Assembly: GCA_029237695.1 (NCBI GenBank)
Contig: CM055266.1
Location: forward strand, 114,469,370 to 114,533,369
From: Conchocele bisecta
Lineage: Eukaryota > Mollusca > Bivalvia > Lucinida > Thyasiridae
Length of the DNA stretch: 64,000 nt
Direction: 5' to 3'
Position 1 is the first letter of the stretch, and every line of letters begins with the position of its first letter. A program made the translations under genes and the position numbers. This document shows positions 34,080-46,340 of this stretch, in pieces. The notes below the pieces were generated by a model that saw only the letters and a list, made by a program, of their open reading frames with translations, searched no databases and was not told the origin of the DNA.

Positions 34080-34344
34080 ATTTGCTAACGGCAGTAAATG
34101 TGGGAATGTTTAGTTTTTATTTGGCCGCTTGTCAGTTAGGTTGTGTTATAGATGTATCAAAGAATAGGTTTTAGACAACAAGTCTGTAATTCATGCAGAG
34201 AGATAACTTGAAATAGATGTAAGAATGTGTTAGAAATGTAACATTTTATGTGAACCAAATACATGTAAATTATCGTTTTTCGCGGTCTATATACATATAC
34301 ATGATGGGAAATCTATTTGGAAGATTGTCAGGAAACTCTTATTT

Positions 34345-34399
34345 GATTTATTGTTGTTTAACGGCCTATCAACAGCTCAGCCGTTAAACACCAATAACT
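34345..34399 (-). repeat. SINE fragment
   Basis: TTGTTTAACGGCCTATCAAC joined to an inverted CCGTTAAACACCAATAAC, so only the tail end remains, partly in both orientations. Confidence 0.6.
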
Positions 34400-34521
34400 C
34401 AAATTGATGTCATTTCCACATATGTAGGTGTGTCGTGTATATAGCCCGCAAAAAAATGGCACCAGTCAGAAAATTACATATTTTACCACATTTACAGTTA
34501 TGCTGAACATAATTTGTATAA

Positions 34522-34847
34522 ATGTGGCTGTGACTAGAGAAATGGCGCATACGTGTATTGTGACCAGTGTAGATCCAGATACGCCTGTACATCTGCACAA
34601 TATGATCAGCATCTGCACTGTTCACCATTACATCAATGAAACATCCTACCCGGCATGCTTCTAACAAGCAATACATATTATCATGCTCAAGGACTCCTGC
34701 AGTGTGTTATTTGATCAGGAGCTACACTGGTCACAAATCCCATTACAAGGGCGGATCCAGCATTTGGGGAACGGGCATTGCAACCCCAGAACCCCCCCTC
34801 CAGATCCGCCCCTGCATAAACCACATTTATTCAGTCACAGCCACATT
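34522..34847. mobile_element. MITE with TGTGGCTGTGACT ends and a nested GGGCGGATCCAG element
   Basis: AATGTGGCTGTGACTAGAGA at the left pairs with TCAGTCACAGCCACATTT at the right. A compact inner element at 34751-34811 has inverted ends GGGCGGATC and GATCCGCCC. A cleaner relative of the outer element is at 44.06 kb. Confidence 0.65.
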
Positions 34848-34886
34848 TCACACCAATTTACGGTCATGCTGAACACAATTTCTAAC

Positions 34887-37800
34887 AAGAGGGCCATGAT
34901 GGCCCTAATTCGCTCACCGGACTCCATGAACACCAGAGGAGAATGTGACATTGAGTTAATATGTGTTTTAAAAAAAGGTGCTATTTTTAGATGGCGGTTA
35001 TCTTGGATTAAGCGATGACTCTCATTTTACCAAATCTGAAAATGCTTCACCCAAGGATCTTAACTTACTATGAAGTTTGGCCAGCATCGGCCATGTGGTT
35101 CCTGAGAAAAAGAAGTTCAAAATCTCGAATAAATGGACCTTTTGGCGGCCATCATGGATGACATAATCATCAGATTCCGACAAATATAGCACCAGAGCAA
35201 TCGCCTCATCGATACCTTCAAATTGATATATGAAATGAGCATATTCAGCCAAGAATAAAATTTGACCCATTGGGCTACACCCATTTTTGACCCCGGGTCA
35301 CCATCTTAACACCTTTGAAAGAGCATTCTACATCGATCATTACTACCAAGTTTCATCGAAATCCGGCTGGCAGTTCAGAAGATTTTTTAAGAATATGTGC
35401 TATTTTTAGATGGCGGCCATCTTGGATTAGCGACGACCTCCGTTTTAACAAATCTGAAAAGGCTTCACCCATGGACCATACCTGTGAAGTTTCGGCAGCC
35501 ATCTTGGATCAAGACATCCAATTTCGACAAAAATGTACCAGAGCAAAATTAAAATTTGACCCCACGGGCCACGCCAATTTTTGACCCCGGGGTCACCATT
35601 CTAACAACTTTGAAAGAGCATTGTACATCGATCATTCCTACGAAGTTTCGTCGAAATCTGGCTGGCGGTTCAGGAGAAGAAGATTTTTTAAGAATTTGTG
35701 CTATTTTTAGACGGCGGCCATCTTGGATTAGCGACGACCTCCGTTTTAACAAATCTGAAAAGGCTTCACCCACGGACCATAACTGTGAAGTTTGGCCACC
35801 ATGGGCCAAGCGGTTCGTGTGAAGAAGAATTTTGAAATCTGTAATAAAAGAATGACCTTTTGACCTTTCGGCGGCCATCTTGGATGACATGACCATCCAC
35901 TTTCGACAAAAAATGTACCAGAGCGATCGCCTCTTTGATACCTTCGATTTGATATAGATATGACCATATTCGGTCAAAAATAAAATTTGACCCCAATTTG
36001 ACCCCACAGGCCACACCCATTTTTGACCCGGTGTCACCATTTTAACAACTTTGAAAGAGCATTGTACATCGATCATTCCTACCAAGTTTCGTCGAAATCC
36101 GGCTAGCGGTTCATGAGAAGAAGATTTTTTAAGAATTTATGCTATTTTTAAGACGGCGGCCATCTTGGATTAGCGATGACCTCCATTTTAACAAATCTGA
36201 AAAGGATTCACCCATGGACCATAACTTTTAAGTTTGGCTACCATGGGCCAAGCAGTTCATGTGAAGAAGAATTTTGAAATCTCTAATAAAATAACGACTT
36301 TATTACCTTTCGGCGGCCATCTTGGATGACATAACCATCCGATTTCGATAAAAAATGCACCAGAGTGTGATCATTCCTACCAAGTTTTGTCGAAATCCGG
36401 TTGGCGGTTCTTGAGTATAAATTTGTTGAAGAATTTGTGCTATTTTTAGATGGCGGCCATCTTGGATTACGTAATGACGTCATTTTAACAATTTTGTAAT
36501 CCCCCTACCATGACCATGAAGTTTGGTGACTATAGGCCCAATGGTTACCGAGGAGAATACATTTGAAAATGTTCATGACGACGGACGGCACGGACACATT
36601 GCAGTAACAATATGAGCTAAACAAGAGGCTCCATGAACACCTAGAGGAGAATGTGACATGCAGTTCATGTGTTTTAAAAAAATTGTGCTATTTTTAGATG
36701 GCGGTCATCTTGGATTAAGCGATGACTCTCATTTTACCAAATCTGAAAATGCTTCACCCAAGGATCTTAACTTCCTATGAAGTTTGGCCAGCATCGGCCA
36801 TGTGGTTCCTGAGAAAAAGACGTTCAAAATCTTGAATAAATGGACCTTTTGGTGGCCATCATGTATGACATAATCATCTGATTCCGACAAATATTGCACC
36901 AGAGCAATCTCTCATCGATACCTTCAATTTGATATATGGCATGAGCATATTCGATCAAAAATAAAATTTGACCCCACGGACCATGCCCATTTTTGACACC
37001 GGGGTCACCATTTTCACAACTTTGAAAGAGCATTGTAAATCGATCATTCCTACCAAGTTTAGTCGAAATCCGGCCAGCGGTTCATGAGAGAATTTCATGA
37101 CATAAAAGAACAACCTTTTGACATTTCGGCGGCCATCATGGATGACATAACAATTCGATTTCGACAAAAAATGTACCAGAGTGATCGCCTCATTGATACC
37201 TTCGATTTGATATACAACATGACCATATTCGGTCAAAAATAAAATTTGACCCCACGGGCCACGCCCATTTTTGACCCCGGGGTCACCATTTTAACAACTT
37301 TGAAAGAGCATTGTACATCGACCATTCCTACCAAGTTTCGTCAAAATCCGGCTAGCGGTTCATGAGAAGATTTTTTAAGAATTTATGCTATTTTTAGACG
37401 GAGGCCATCTTGGATTAGCGATGACCTCCATTTTAACAAATCTGAAAAGGCCTATGGACCATAACTTTTAAGTTTGGCTACCATGGGCCAAGCGGTTCAT
37501 GTGAAGAAGAATTTTGAAATCTCTAATAAAAGAACGACCTTTTGACATTTCGGCAGCCATCTTGGATGACATAACAATCCGATTTTGACAAAAAAATGTA
37601 CCAGAGTGATCGCCTCATTGATACCTTCGATTCGACATATAACATGACCATATTCGGTCAAAAATAAAATTTGACCCCAATTTGACCCCACGGGCCACGC
37701 CCATTTTTGACCCCGGGGTCACCATTTTAACAACATTGAAAGAGCAATGTACATCGATCATTCCTACCAAGTTTCGTCGAAATCCGGCTAGATGTTCATG

Positions 37801-39352
37801 AGAAGAAGATTTTATGAAGAATTTATGCTATTTTTAAGACGGCGGCCATCTTGTATTAGCGATGACCTCCATTTTAACAAATCTGAAAAGGCTTCACCCA
37901 TGGACCATAACTTTTAAGTTTGGCTACCATGGGCCAAGCGGTTCATGTGAAGAAGAATTTTGAAATCTCTAATAAAAGAACAACCTTTTGACCTTTCGGC
38001 GGCCATCTTGGATGACATAACCATCTGATTTCGACAAAAAATGCACCAGAGTGATCGCCTCATTGATACCTTCAATTTATTATATGACATGACCATATTC
38101 GGTCAAAAATAAAATTTGACCCCAATTTAACCCCACGGGCCACGCCCATTTTTGACTCCGGGGTAACCATTTTAACAACTTTGAAAGAGCAATGTACATC
38201 GATCATTCCTACCAAGTTTCGTCGCAATCCGGCTAACGGTTCATGAGAAGAAGATTTTTTAAGAATTTATGCTATTTTTAGACGGCGGCCATCTTGTATT
38301 AGCGATGACCTCCATTTTAACAAATCTGAAAAGGCTTCACCCATAGACCATAACTTTAAAGTTTGGCTACCATGGGCCAAGCGGTTCATGTGAAGAAGAA
38401 TTTTGAAATCTCTAATAAAAGAACGACCTTTTGACCTTTCGGCGGCCATCTTGGATGACATAACCATCTGATTTCGACAAAAAATGCACCAGAGTGATCG
38501 CCTCATTGATACCTTCAATTTAATATATGACATGACCATATTCGGTCAAAAATAAAATTTGACCCCAATTTGACCCCACAGGCCACGCCCATTTTTGACC
38601 CCGGGGTAACCATTTTCACAACTTTGAAAGAGCAATGTACATCGATCATTCCTACCAAGTTTCGTCGCAATCCGGCTAACGGTTCATGAGAAGAAGATTT
38701 TTTAAGAATTTATGCTATTTTTAGACGGCCGCCATCTTGTATTAGCGATGACCCCCATTTTAACAAATCTGAAAAGGCTTCACCCATAGACCATAACTTT
38801 AAAGTTTGGCTACCATGGGCCAAGCGGTTCATGTGAAGAAGAATTTTGAAATCTCTAATAAAAGAACGACCTTTTGACCTTTCGGCGGCCATCTTGGATG
38901 ACATAACCATCTGATTTCGACAAAAAATGCACCAGAGTGATCGCCTCATTGATACCTTCAATTTGATATATGACATCACCATATTCGGCCCATTTTTGAC
39001 CCCGGGGTCACCATTTTAACAACTTTGAAAGAGCAATGTACATCGATCATTCCTACCAAGTTTTGTCGAAATCCGGTTGGCGGTTCTTGAGAAGAAGATT
39101 TTTTAAGAATTTGTGGTATTTTTAGACGGTGGCCATCTTGGATTACGTAATGACGTCATTTTAACAATTTTGTAATCCCCCTACCTAAGGACCATGACCA
39201 TGAAGTTTGGTGACTATAGGCCCAATGGTTACCGAGGAGAAGACGTTTGAAAATGTTCACGGACGACGACGACGACGGACGACGGACGACGACGGACGAC
39301 GGACACATTGCGGTAACAATAGCTCACATGAGCTTCGCTCAGGTGAGCTAAA
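34887..39352. mobile_element. 4.4-kb element expanded by a 443-bp satellite
   Basis: It begins AACAAGAGGGCCATGATGGC and ends in a hairpin, AGCTCACATGAGC then GCTCAGGTGAGCTAA, after a CGACGGACGA-rich run. Between are about ten full or partial monomers marked by CAAGTTTCGTCGAAATCCGG, GACGGCGGCCATCTTGGATT, GGGCCAAGCGGTTCATGTG, ATTGATACCTTC and ACCCCGGGGTCACCATTTT. Open frames starting at 38539 and 38982 on the minus strand are exactly 443 bp apart, giving the monomer length. A short copy with fewer monomers is at 41.93-42.53 kb. The minus-strand frames are not genes. Confidence 0.85.
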
Positions 39353-39354
39353 AA

Positions 39355-39740
39355 AGGTCATGGTCATAAGACCGTCAAACATTATATCACAGTTTCTGAT
39401 GTATAGCATTCGCCAATTATTTGTGCAAGTTTGGTAGCTGTAGGTGTTACCAGTAGCCTATTTCACCAACATTGCAAAGTATACTTTAGTAGCAAAGTAT
39501 ACTTTGAGGGAGAAATTTTCAATTTTATGTGAAATAGGCTACTGGTTACAGTGGCTGAGGAACGGACTTAAACGCTCGGAGTGGTCAGGATGTCGTCATT
39601 TAAGCAGAAAAAGTAGGTCATGGTCATATTAAGATCAAACATTATATGTCAGTTTCTGATGCAGAGCAATTGCCAAGTATTGTGTGTAAGTTTGGTAGCC
39701 GTAGGTGTTACAGTGGCCGAAGAACTGACTTAAACACACA
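39355..39740. repeat. tandem pair, about 250 bp apart, one disrupted by a MITE
   Basis: GGTCATGGTCATA, CAAACATTATAT, CAGTTTCTGATG and AAGTTTGGTAGC occur in order twice (39355 and 39617). The first copy contains the 96-bp insertion described separately. Confidence 0.8.
39450..39545. mobile_element. 96-bp MITE with TTA target duplication
   Basis: The terminal inverted repeat CCAGTAGCCTATTTCAC is flanked by TTA at 39447-39449 and 39546-39548. The neighbouring tandem copy near 39705 reads GGTGTTACAGTGG without the insert, so the empty site is visible. A 3-bp TTA duplication fits the PIF/Harbinger group. Confidence 0.85.
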
Positions 39741-39837
39741 AAGTCGTCCAAAGTGTTAAGGACAGATAATGGGCGGACGGACAAGGGTAAATTATAATGC
39801 CCCCACCCAGCACCCCCCTCCCCCCCACCACCCCCAC

Positions 39838-40212
39838 ACACACAAACACCAAGGTGCACATCTTCAATATGTGTAGAAGATGTGTGTATAGTTTCAAACT
39901 CTGTACCGTATATAGAATTGTATAGAAAAATGTAGAAAAAATGGCTAAGTTAAAAAGGTGATATTTTTGTTAAAAAATATTTTTTCAGCATAAAATCACC
40001 GAAGTGAACATATTCAATATGTGTAGAAGACGTGTGTATAGTTTCAGATCGATCGACTGAACGGTTTCAGAGGAGTTGTGTACACACACTCTGTACCCTA
40101 TATTAGTATATAGAATTGTATACACAAATGTAGAAAAAATGGCTATTAAAGTTAAAAAGGTGATATTTTTGTTAAGGAGTTGTGTATACAAACTATGCAC
40201 TTTTTCTGTCCG
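39838..40212. repeat. inverted relative of the 9.13-9.56 kb tandem repeat
   Basis: AAGGTGCACATCTTCAATAT, AGAAGACGTGTGTATAGTTT and GTTAAAAAGGTGATATTTTT recur about 180 bp apart, in the opposite orientation to the 9-kb array. Confidence 0.75.
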
Positions 40213-40261
40213 CCGCCCGCCCCGCGGTAAAACATAATGTGTACCGTTTTGTAAAAATGGT

Positions 40262-40560
40262 CATATAAAAAATATAATATTCAGCCCTGAAATCAGAATA
40301 ATCCTGATCTGATGACAGGTCCTCACCACACCAGAATCACTTGACCCCCTCCCAAAAGCAGCAGGATCAGTAGTAATCTTACTACTTTTATAATGGGCAA
40401 TAACCAAATTCAAGTCCCAGGTAACAAAAGCGCCAAATATAAAAAACGTACATGAGGTCCAAACCAGGCAAATCATGATTCCTATAAGGAAGAAACCCTA
40501 CTGTTAATTTACGCTATCGTGTTCGCCCGACCAACAACCCGATACGATATTACGGTAGTA
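40262..40560 (-). mobile_element. SINE-like element lacking its tail end
   Basis: It matches the 26.93-27.38 kb copy from TATTCAGCCCTGAAATCAGA to GTTCGCCCGACCAACAACC. The GTTTAACGGCC end is absent. Confidence 0.7.
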
Positions 40561-41169
40561 CATATTAGTACATATTAGTACATATTAGTTACATCGAAGT
40601 CGTGTCCAAGTCCCATTTCATATCCTATTATTTTCAATGTAACTGGCTACCGTTACATCAAATTTCATTACGTCAAATTTTCGAACTAATTGTTAGGTCC
40701 CGAAAACAGAAATGTGTGGTATTTCAATCTCGTTAAGTCAAAGTGTCAGTTTGCGCTCGAAGTGTGAATTCGGAGCGCCAATTTACCGGATACCTGTGTA
40801 AACAAACTTTTATTTACTCGACACCAATTAAACTGTAAGCGGTTTACATGCTTTATTTATTAAGCATAATAAAATGTTACTTTACTGCTTTGAATTGTCA
40901 TTTCTTGTTCCACCCTGATCATACAGATTACAGATGTGTACTTAGTACTACATGTACACACATGCGTGTATAGGCAAACACACAAGTAAAAACATTATAG
41001 TTGCAAAAGTGTAACTCCATGTGTCGTATGGGAGTTGTGTCCTGTAACGTGTATGGCAGTATTTCGAGGTCCTGTTCACATTTCGTTACGTCGAACTTCG
41101 GTTTACTCAAAGTATTTATCGCAGTCCGACGGACTTCGAGTAAACGAGCGTTGACTGTACTTCAAAAAG

Positions 41170-41282
41170 TGTTGATGCCTCGGACGACGACGATACCTAT
41201 GCCAAGATTGTGACCGCTATGTCTCGCCCACATTAGTGGAAAGTGAGACATAGCAGTCACAATCCTGGCATCGGTGTCATCG
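41170..41282. repeat. inverted repeat around GAGACATAGC
   Basis: ACGACGATACCTATGCCAAG, TTGTGACCGCTATGTCTCGC is mirrored by GTGAGACATAGCAGTCACAA and GGCATCGGTGTCATCGT. Confidence 0.7.
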
Positions 41283-41284
41283 TT

Positions 41285-41525
41285 GAGACACGCCATGTGA
41301 TTTTGTACCCAAGAACATGTGCAATATTTCATGCAAAATATTTACAAAATTTACGATAGTTTCCGTAAATGACGTCAAAATTTTGTACCTGTGCGATTTT
41401 TCATGAAATATATTTACAGAAACTGTGATATGTTCTGTAAATGACAACATCACAGTTTCTGTAAATATATTCATGGAAAATGAAATAGCACATGTTCTTA
41501 GGTACAAAATCGCATGGCGTGTCTC
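41285..41525. mobile_element. 241-bp palindromic MITE
   Basis: The end GAGACACGCCATGTGATTTT is inverted at the right (AAAATCGCATGGCGTGTCTC). The pairing continues inward through GTACC, ACATGTGC and ATGAAATATATTTACAGAAA. Confidence 0.8.
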
Positions 41526-41703
41526 ATTTGGATACGTAAACTGGAATGGCTCACAAACAAATATACATTGTATAAGAGCAATGTCTGCCAGTTGATAGGC
41601 ACACGTGCTGCACTCCACGTCAGTTTAAAAATGTTTCAAATATAAAAATGCACCATTTTTCTGATGAGATGCCACACAGCTCTACCAGAAAGATACATAA
41701 TTA

Positions 41704-42709
41704 CATGCCCACTCAGTAGGCAACGATTGACATTATTATTCATTTATTTTATATCAGACATAACTTTCCACACTGATATCTGGGACGATAACCATGATAC
41801 CTGACAATGTTAACAGATATTACTATTTATACTCTGTATTTATTTTTTGATGTGCAATTATCATACTTTATAATCTGTCGAAAATATTATTTTTACAGGA
41901 GAGGTATTTAATTAGTATAAATAATTAAACAAGAGGGCCATGATGGCCCTAATTCGCTCACCTGACTCCATTAACACCAGAGGAGAATGTGACATTGAGT
42001 TCATATGTGTTTTAAAACATTTGAGCTTTTTTTAGATGGTGGTCATCTTGGATTAAGCGATGACTCATTTTACCAAATCTGAAAATGCTTCACCCAAGGA
42101 TCTTAACTTACTATGAAGTTTGGCCAGCATCGGCCATGTGGTTCATGAGGAAAAGACGTTCAAAATCTCGCATAAATGGACCTTTTGGCGGCCATCATGG
42201 ATGACGTAATTATCCGATTTTGGCAAATAATTCACCAGAGCGATCGTCTCGCTGATACCTTCAATTTGATATATGACATGACCATATCCGGTCAAAAATA
42301 AAATTTGACCCCAATTTGACCCCACGGGCCAATCACTGAATCAAGTTTTGTCGAAATCCGGTAGGTGGTTCTTGAGAAGAAGATTTTTGAAGAATTTGTG
42401 CTATTTTTAGATGGCGGCCATCTTGGATTACGTATTGACGTCAGTTTAACAATTTTGTAATCACCCTACCTAAGGACCATGACCATGAAGTTTGGTGACT
42501 ATAGGCTTCGCTCAGGTGAGCTAAAAATACCATGCCTCATTTGCATATGAACATAGCCTGATACCAACGCAAGTCACTATCAGTAAAATAAATATTACTA
42601 AACGATTATACCTGTATAGCAGCGACTCGTAATCTTTAGAACTGGTGGAATAGGGACACAATTTATTTAATTCCTATAAAGAACAGTGTGTGCCTACTGA
42701 GTGGGCATG
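41704..42709. mobile_element. mariner-type MITE with TA duplication and a nested element
   Basis: The ends CATGCCCACTCAGTAGGCA are perfect 19-bp inverted repeats with TA on each side (41702-41703, 42710-42711). A nested element at about 41928-42526 accounts for 600 of its 1006 bp. A diverged, inverted copy without the nested insert lies at 55.33-55.69 kb. Confidence 0.85.
41928..42526 (+). mobile_element. short copy of the AACAAGAGGGCC element
   Basis: It begins AACAAGAGGGCCATGATGGC and ends CTTCGCTCAGGTGAGCTAA, with about one and a half of the 443-bp monomers inside. The paralogous empty site at 55.46 kb fixes its borders to within a few A residues. The end hairpin followed by CTAA recalls a Helitron 3' end; this is only a suggestion. 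Confidence 0.75.
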
Positions 42710-42711
42710 TA

Positions 42712-43260
42712 CCTATAAAGCTATTGCATAAACACATTTTTCGTCTAGTAACCGGTGGAAATTTCTTGCGAATGGGAATTTGTCAGGAATCCGGCGCAAA
42801 TTTCAACGTGAAACATTTTACGCCGGCGCAGAGTGCAGCACCAGTGATTGTGACATTGCCATTGCAGTACCATCACTTCCCTATGGAGGTACATGTATTA
42901 GTAGAAAGCTCTGTTCGACACTTTCACGCCCAAGTACATGTAACTGGAATGGACTTTATAGACGTTAATTTCGGGACCAATCCAATCGTCATAAAATTAT
43001 TTTCAGACTAGTCCATTTATGAAATGGGGGTGTTTTTGTTCTCAAAAATAAGAAAATTACTTGAAAAAAGTGCAGATCCTGATGAGACGAGCGAGCCGGC
43101 TCATCTGGATCTACACTTTTTGCCAATACCACTACACAGGCCTGTGGTGTTGAAAGGGTTAACAGTTCATACTCTCATCAACACAGCAGCAGTATGGCAT
43201 ATTTGCATTAAAATTAATGAGCAAGTGTCTCACACACACAGAGGTAAATAACGGGGTAGA
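42712..43260. other. unassigned stretch with a hairpin
   Basis: The plus-strand open frame 42688-43011 shows no known motif. A hairpin AGATCCTGATGAGACGAGCG / GAGCCGGCTCATCTGGATCT sits at 43074-43113. The block GAAACATTTTACGCCGGC recurs at 43854. Confidence 0.4.
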
Positions 43261-43605
43261 GTCCGTATTTCACCTGTACTGTACAGATGGGGGAAAATCC
43301 CAAAATCAGAACTGAATATTTACATACAAAAATTATATATTCAGCCATGAAGTTAGAATAACCTGATCTGGTGCCAGTACAGAGGTCATGGTTACCAAGG
43401 TTAAAGTCATCCGAATGACACTGGTTGGATAGCCATCAATTTGAGGAGGCTATTGGTAAAGTTTGGTAATGATCCGATTAAAGGATCAGGAGATGCAAAT
43501 GACGATGCCAACGATGAAGACGTTGCAATTGTGTTTGTTTATTGGTGTTTAACGGCCTATCAACAGCTTAAAGGTCATTTAAGGCGGAATGGGAATTTAT
43601 CTGGA
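43260..43605 (-). repeat. two SINE fragments
   Basis: The 43.28-43.40 part holds AAATCAGAACTGAATATTTA and AACCTGATCTGGTGCCAG. The 43.53-43.59 part holds TTATTGGTGTTTAACGGCC. Confidence 0.6.
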
Positions 43606-43617
43606 ATCTGCCAACTA

Positions 43618-43852
43618 TTTTGTTTGTTTGTTTGTTTGTTTGTTTATTGGTGTTTAACGGCCTATCAACAGCTAAGGTCATGTAAGGCCGGGCAAACGGG
43701 TTCGATCCCGTTTTAACCTGCTGCATTGGGGGGAAAATTCCAAAATCAGAACTGAATATTTACATCGAGAAACAATATATTCAGCCCTGAAATTAGAATA
43801 ACCTGACCTGGTGGCAGGTCCATACCACACCAAGTCACTTGGCCCCTTTGAC
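43618..43852 (-). mobile_element. SINE-like copy with clear B-box-like motif
   Basis: It starts with (TTTG)n, GGTGTTTAACGGCCTATCAA and CGGGTTCGATCCCGTTT, and ends at CAAGTCACTTGGCCCCTTT. The head region beyond is missing. Confidence 0.8.
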
Positions 43853-44058
43853 ATGAAACATTTTACGCCGGCACGGAGTGCAGCACTAGTGTGCATGAAC
43901 TATCAAACAAATAGTATACAATTTATGTTTCGGATAAGAAAATAAGGGAAACATTGTGTCAATGTAAGACAACTGCAACATACTAACTCCCGAGTTGTAC
44001 GTCTTTCTAGCATGCAAGCTCCCTTTAAATTGTGATGTGATACCAAGTATCGTGAAAA

Positions 44059-44261
44059 TATGTGGCTGTGACTGGAGAAATGGGTTTTGCGACCAGTGTA
44101 GATCCAGATCAGCCTGTGCATCCGCACAGGCTGATCAGGATCTGCACTGTTCGCCATTCATCATTGAAACATCCGTCATGCTACATGCGTGTACTATTTG
44201 ATCAGTAGCTAAACTTGTCACAAATTTCATCAGCCTCATTTCTCCAGTCACAGCCACATAT
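44059..44261. mobile_element. MITE with TATGTGGCTGTGACTGGAGA ends
   Basis: Inverted ends of about 22 bp (ATGTGGCTGTGACTGGAGAA and its inverse at 44237-44260) enclose a strong hairpin, GATCCAGATCAGCCTGTGCA paired with GCACAGGCTGATCAGGATCT. Confidence 0.85.
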
Positions 44262-44500
44262 TCCAAGCCATCTACGACTTGTGGATATAAATCAACATGA
44301 TAGACATTGTATAATGGATGCATGTACAGACAAGGGTAAAACAATGTCACACCCCAACCAAATACATGGGTGGCAGAGCTCCAGATAAGCTGCGTATTTG
44401 CTTGAATACCCAATAAAAATTGCCAAAAACCCAATTGAAATCAGAAGTAGCGAGTATCAAAAAGCAATACAAATTTTGTGGTACCTTATATCATGTTTCA

Positions 44501-45483
44501 AACAAGAAACGAGGCAAAGCCACGAAGGCCAGGTTTTTTCCAAGCATAGACACTTGTATAACATAATTATACCCACCTTTTGTAGACTAGATGGCCGTGG
44601 CCATGGGGCGAGGCATGGACACTAAAAAAATAGATATAGTAGATGGAAAAACTTTAACGAAAAAAAAACTTTAACCGGACACACGGACGTACGGACGGAC
44701 GGATGGACGGACATATGCCAAAATGCCGACGATATCGCGCTTTCCGCAAGTGGGTGCGACAATGATGATAAACACCCATGTGAAGTATCAAGGTAATGGA
44801 TGAAGCAGTTGCAGAGATTTAGTACAGGAAAAAAATTTAACAAAAAAATTCAAAGTAATTTGACCTTGACATTGGGCACAGGGGCCGCACGGTTGGGGGT
44901 TAGAATGAAAATATGGATGATGATAAACACCCATGTGAAGTTCCAAGGTAATGGGCGAAGCAGTTGCAGAGATATAGTATAACAAAAAACTTTTAACCAA
45001 AAAACCTTAACCAGACGTACATTAAAAAGTTAACGTTGAAAATGGCTAAGTCAATTACGTAGAAATAATAGGTGAAGGTAAAAAAAATGGTCACATGTTG
45101 GACAGTTGTATGTGGTAGGCACCCCATGGTTATGAAGCTGTGAAAGTTTGGTGGTCCTAGGTGGTACAGTACCAAAGAAATGGACTTAAACACGAACTTA
45201 ACATTGTAAAGGCGAAAACTTAACATTGAAAATGGCTAAGTCGACTGCGCGGAAAAAATGGGTCAAATTCAAAAAAAAAGTAACATGTTGGATAGTGATA
45301 TGTGGTGGGCACCCCTTGATTATGAAGCTGTGAAAGTTTGGTGGTCCTAGGTGGTACAGTAAGAAAGAAATGGACTCAAACACGAAAACTTAACATTGAT
45401 TGTGGACATCGACCGCCCGCCCGCCCGGCCGGCTTTCGCCAATCCAATAGCCTGGATTTTTTTTAAAAAAACCTGGCTAAAAA
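44501..45483. mobile_element. AACAAGAAACGAGGC element family, copy A
   Basis: It starts AACAAGAAACGAGGCAAAGC and ends CCAATAGCCTGGATTTT then AACCTGGCTAAAAA. Inside are an inverted GCGCTTTCCGCAAG terminus, two monomers of the ATGATGATAAACACCCATGT type, two of the ATTGAAAATGGCTAAGTC type, and a GC-rich CCGCCCGCCCG run. Copies B (49.98 kb) and C (53.60 kb) share both ends. Non-coding. Confidence 0.8.
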
Positions 45484-45804
45484 CAATAAACAGACCACAA
45501 ATATAGCATATATTTCTTATTTCCATGAAAACACATCTTGGTATTTCATTATAATTGTCTCCAAGGAGACATGTTTTCATTTCAAAGCAAACTATTCAAT
45601 AGACAGCAAGTCTGTTGATGTATAAACAGTAGTGTGATTTTATTTTACCCAATTAAAATTTTGAAATTCGGAAATGATGGAGTGACAATACTCAATTACT
45701 AATTCCTTATCTGGAGCCCTGGGTGGTGTGGCATAAATTGACACTCTTCCATCACTGGACATTAGAAAAGGTTTCTGAGCAAATGTGACATTAACCCATT
45801 ACAT

Positions 45805-45922
45805 GCAAAATACACTTTTACGGGTATGATTGTTTCAAAATATTTCATTTTTATTTTTGATCTTTCTCAATAAAAATGAAATATTTTTCAGTAAACAATC
45901 ATACCCGCAAAGATGTATTTTG
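45805..45922. mobile_element. palindromic MITE-like element
   Basis: TGCAAAATACACTTTTACGG and GGTATGATTGTTTC are mirrored by GAAACAATC-like and CCGCAAAGATGTATTTTGA sequence, with arms of about 55 bp. Confidence 0.7.
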
Positions 45923-46340
45923 AAATTCTCAATGAAAGTATATGTTGTGACCACTCATTCGAACCGTCTCGATGAGATGGTTCAAATGATGGTTGTGTCA
46001 TATACAATGTACATATACTTCTAAGCACATTTAAAGAAAATAATTTTTATTTTCCCTAATCAAAATGGCATATCGTCAGCATGAACTAGATTGGTCAGTA
46101 AGCGAGGCTTACGGAATACCCCCCGCGTGGGCCCAGGTACCCCTAAAATATGTACAAATTTCCAAGTGTGTGGGCTTGTGACCTTGACTCTGGGATTAGC
46201 GCGAGCGGCATGAACGTGAATTTGTCACAGGGTGGTAGAGGTCCATTGGAGCAATGAGTGTGTGAAATGTGAAGCAGATCCGAGCAAGGAAATAGAAGTT
46301 ATAACCGATTTCTCTGATGTTAAGTTTTGTAAAGAGACTA

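Noticed and set aside
35549..38982. Repeated minus frames of 60-178 codons
   Set aside because: They recur with the 443-bp satellite and contain stops in other monomers.
42688..43011. 107-codon plus frame
   Set aside because: No motif, overlaps a MITE end, and contains a block repeated at 43.85 kb.
43680..43715. tRNA gene suggested by CGGGTTCGATCCCG
   Set aside because: No cloverleaf can be drawn around it and it recurs as part of a SINE-like repeat.
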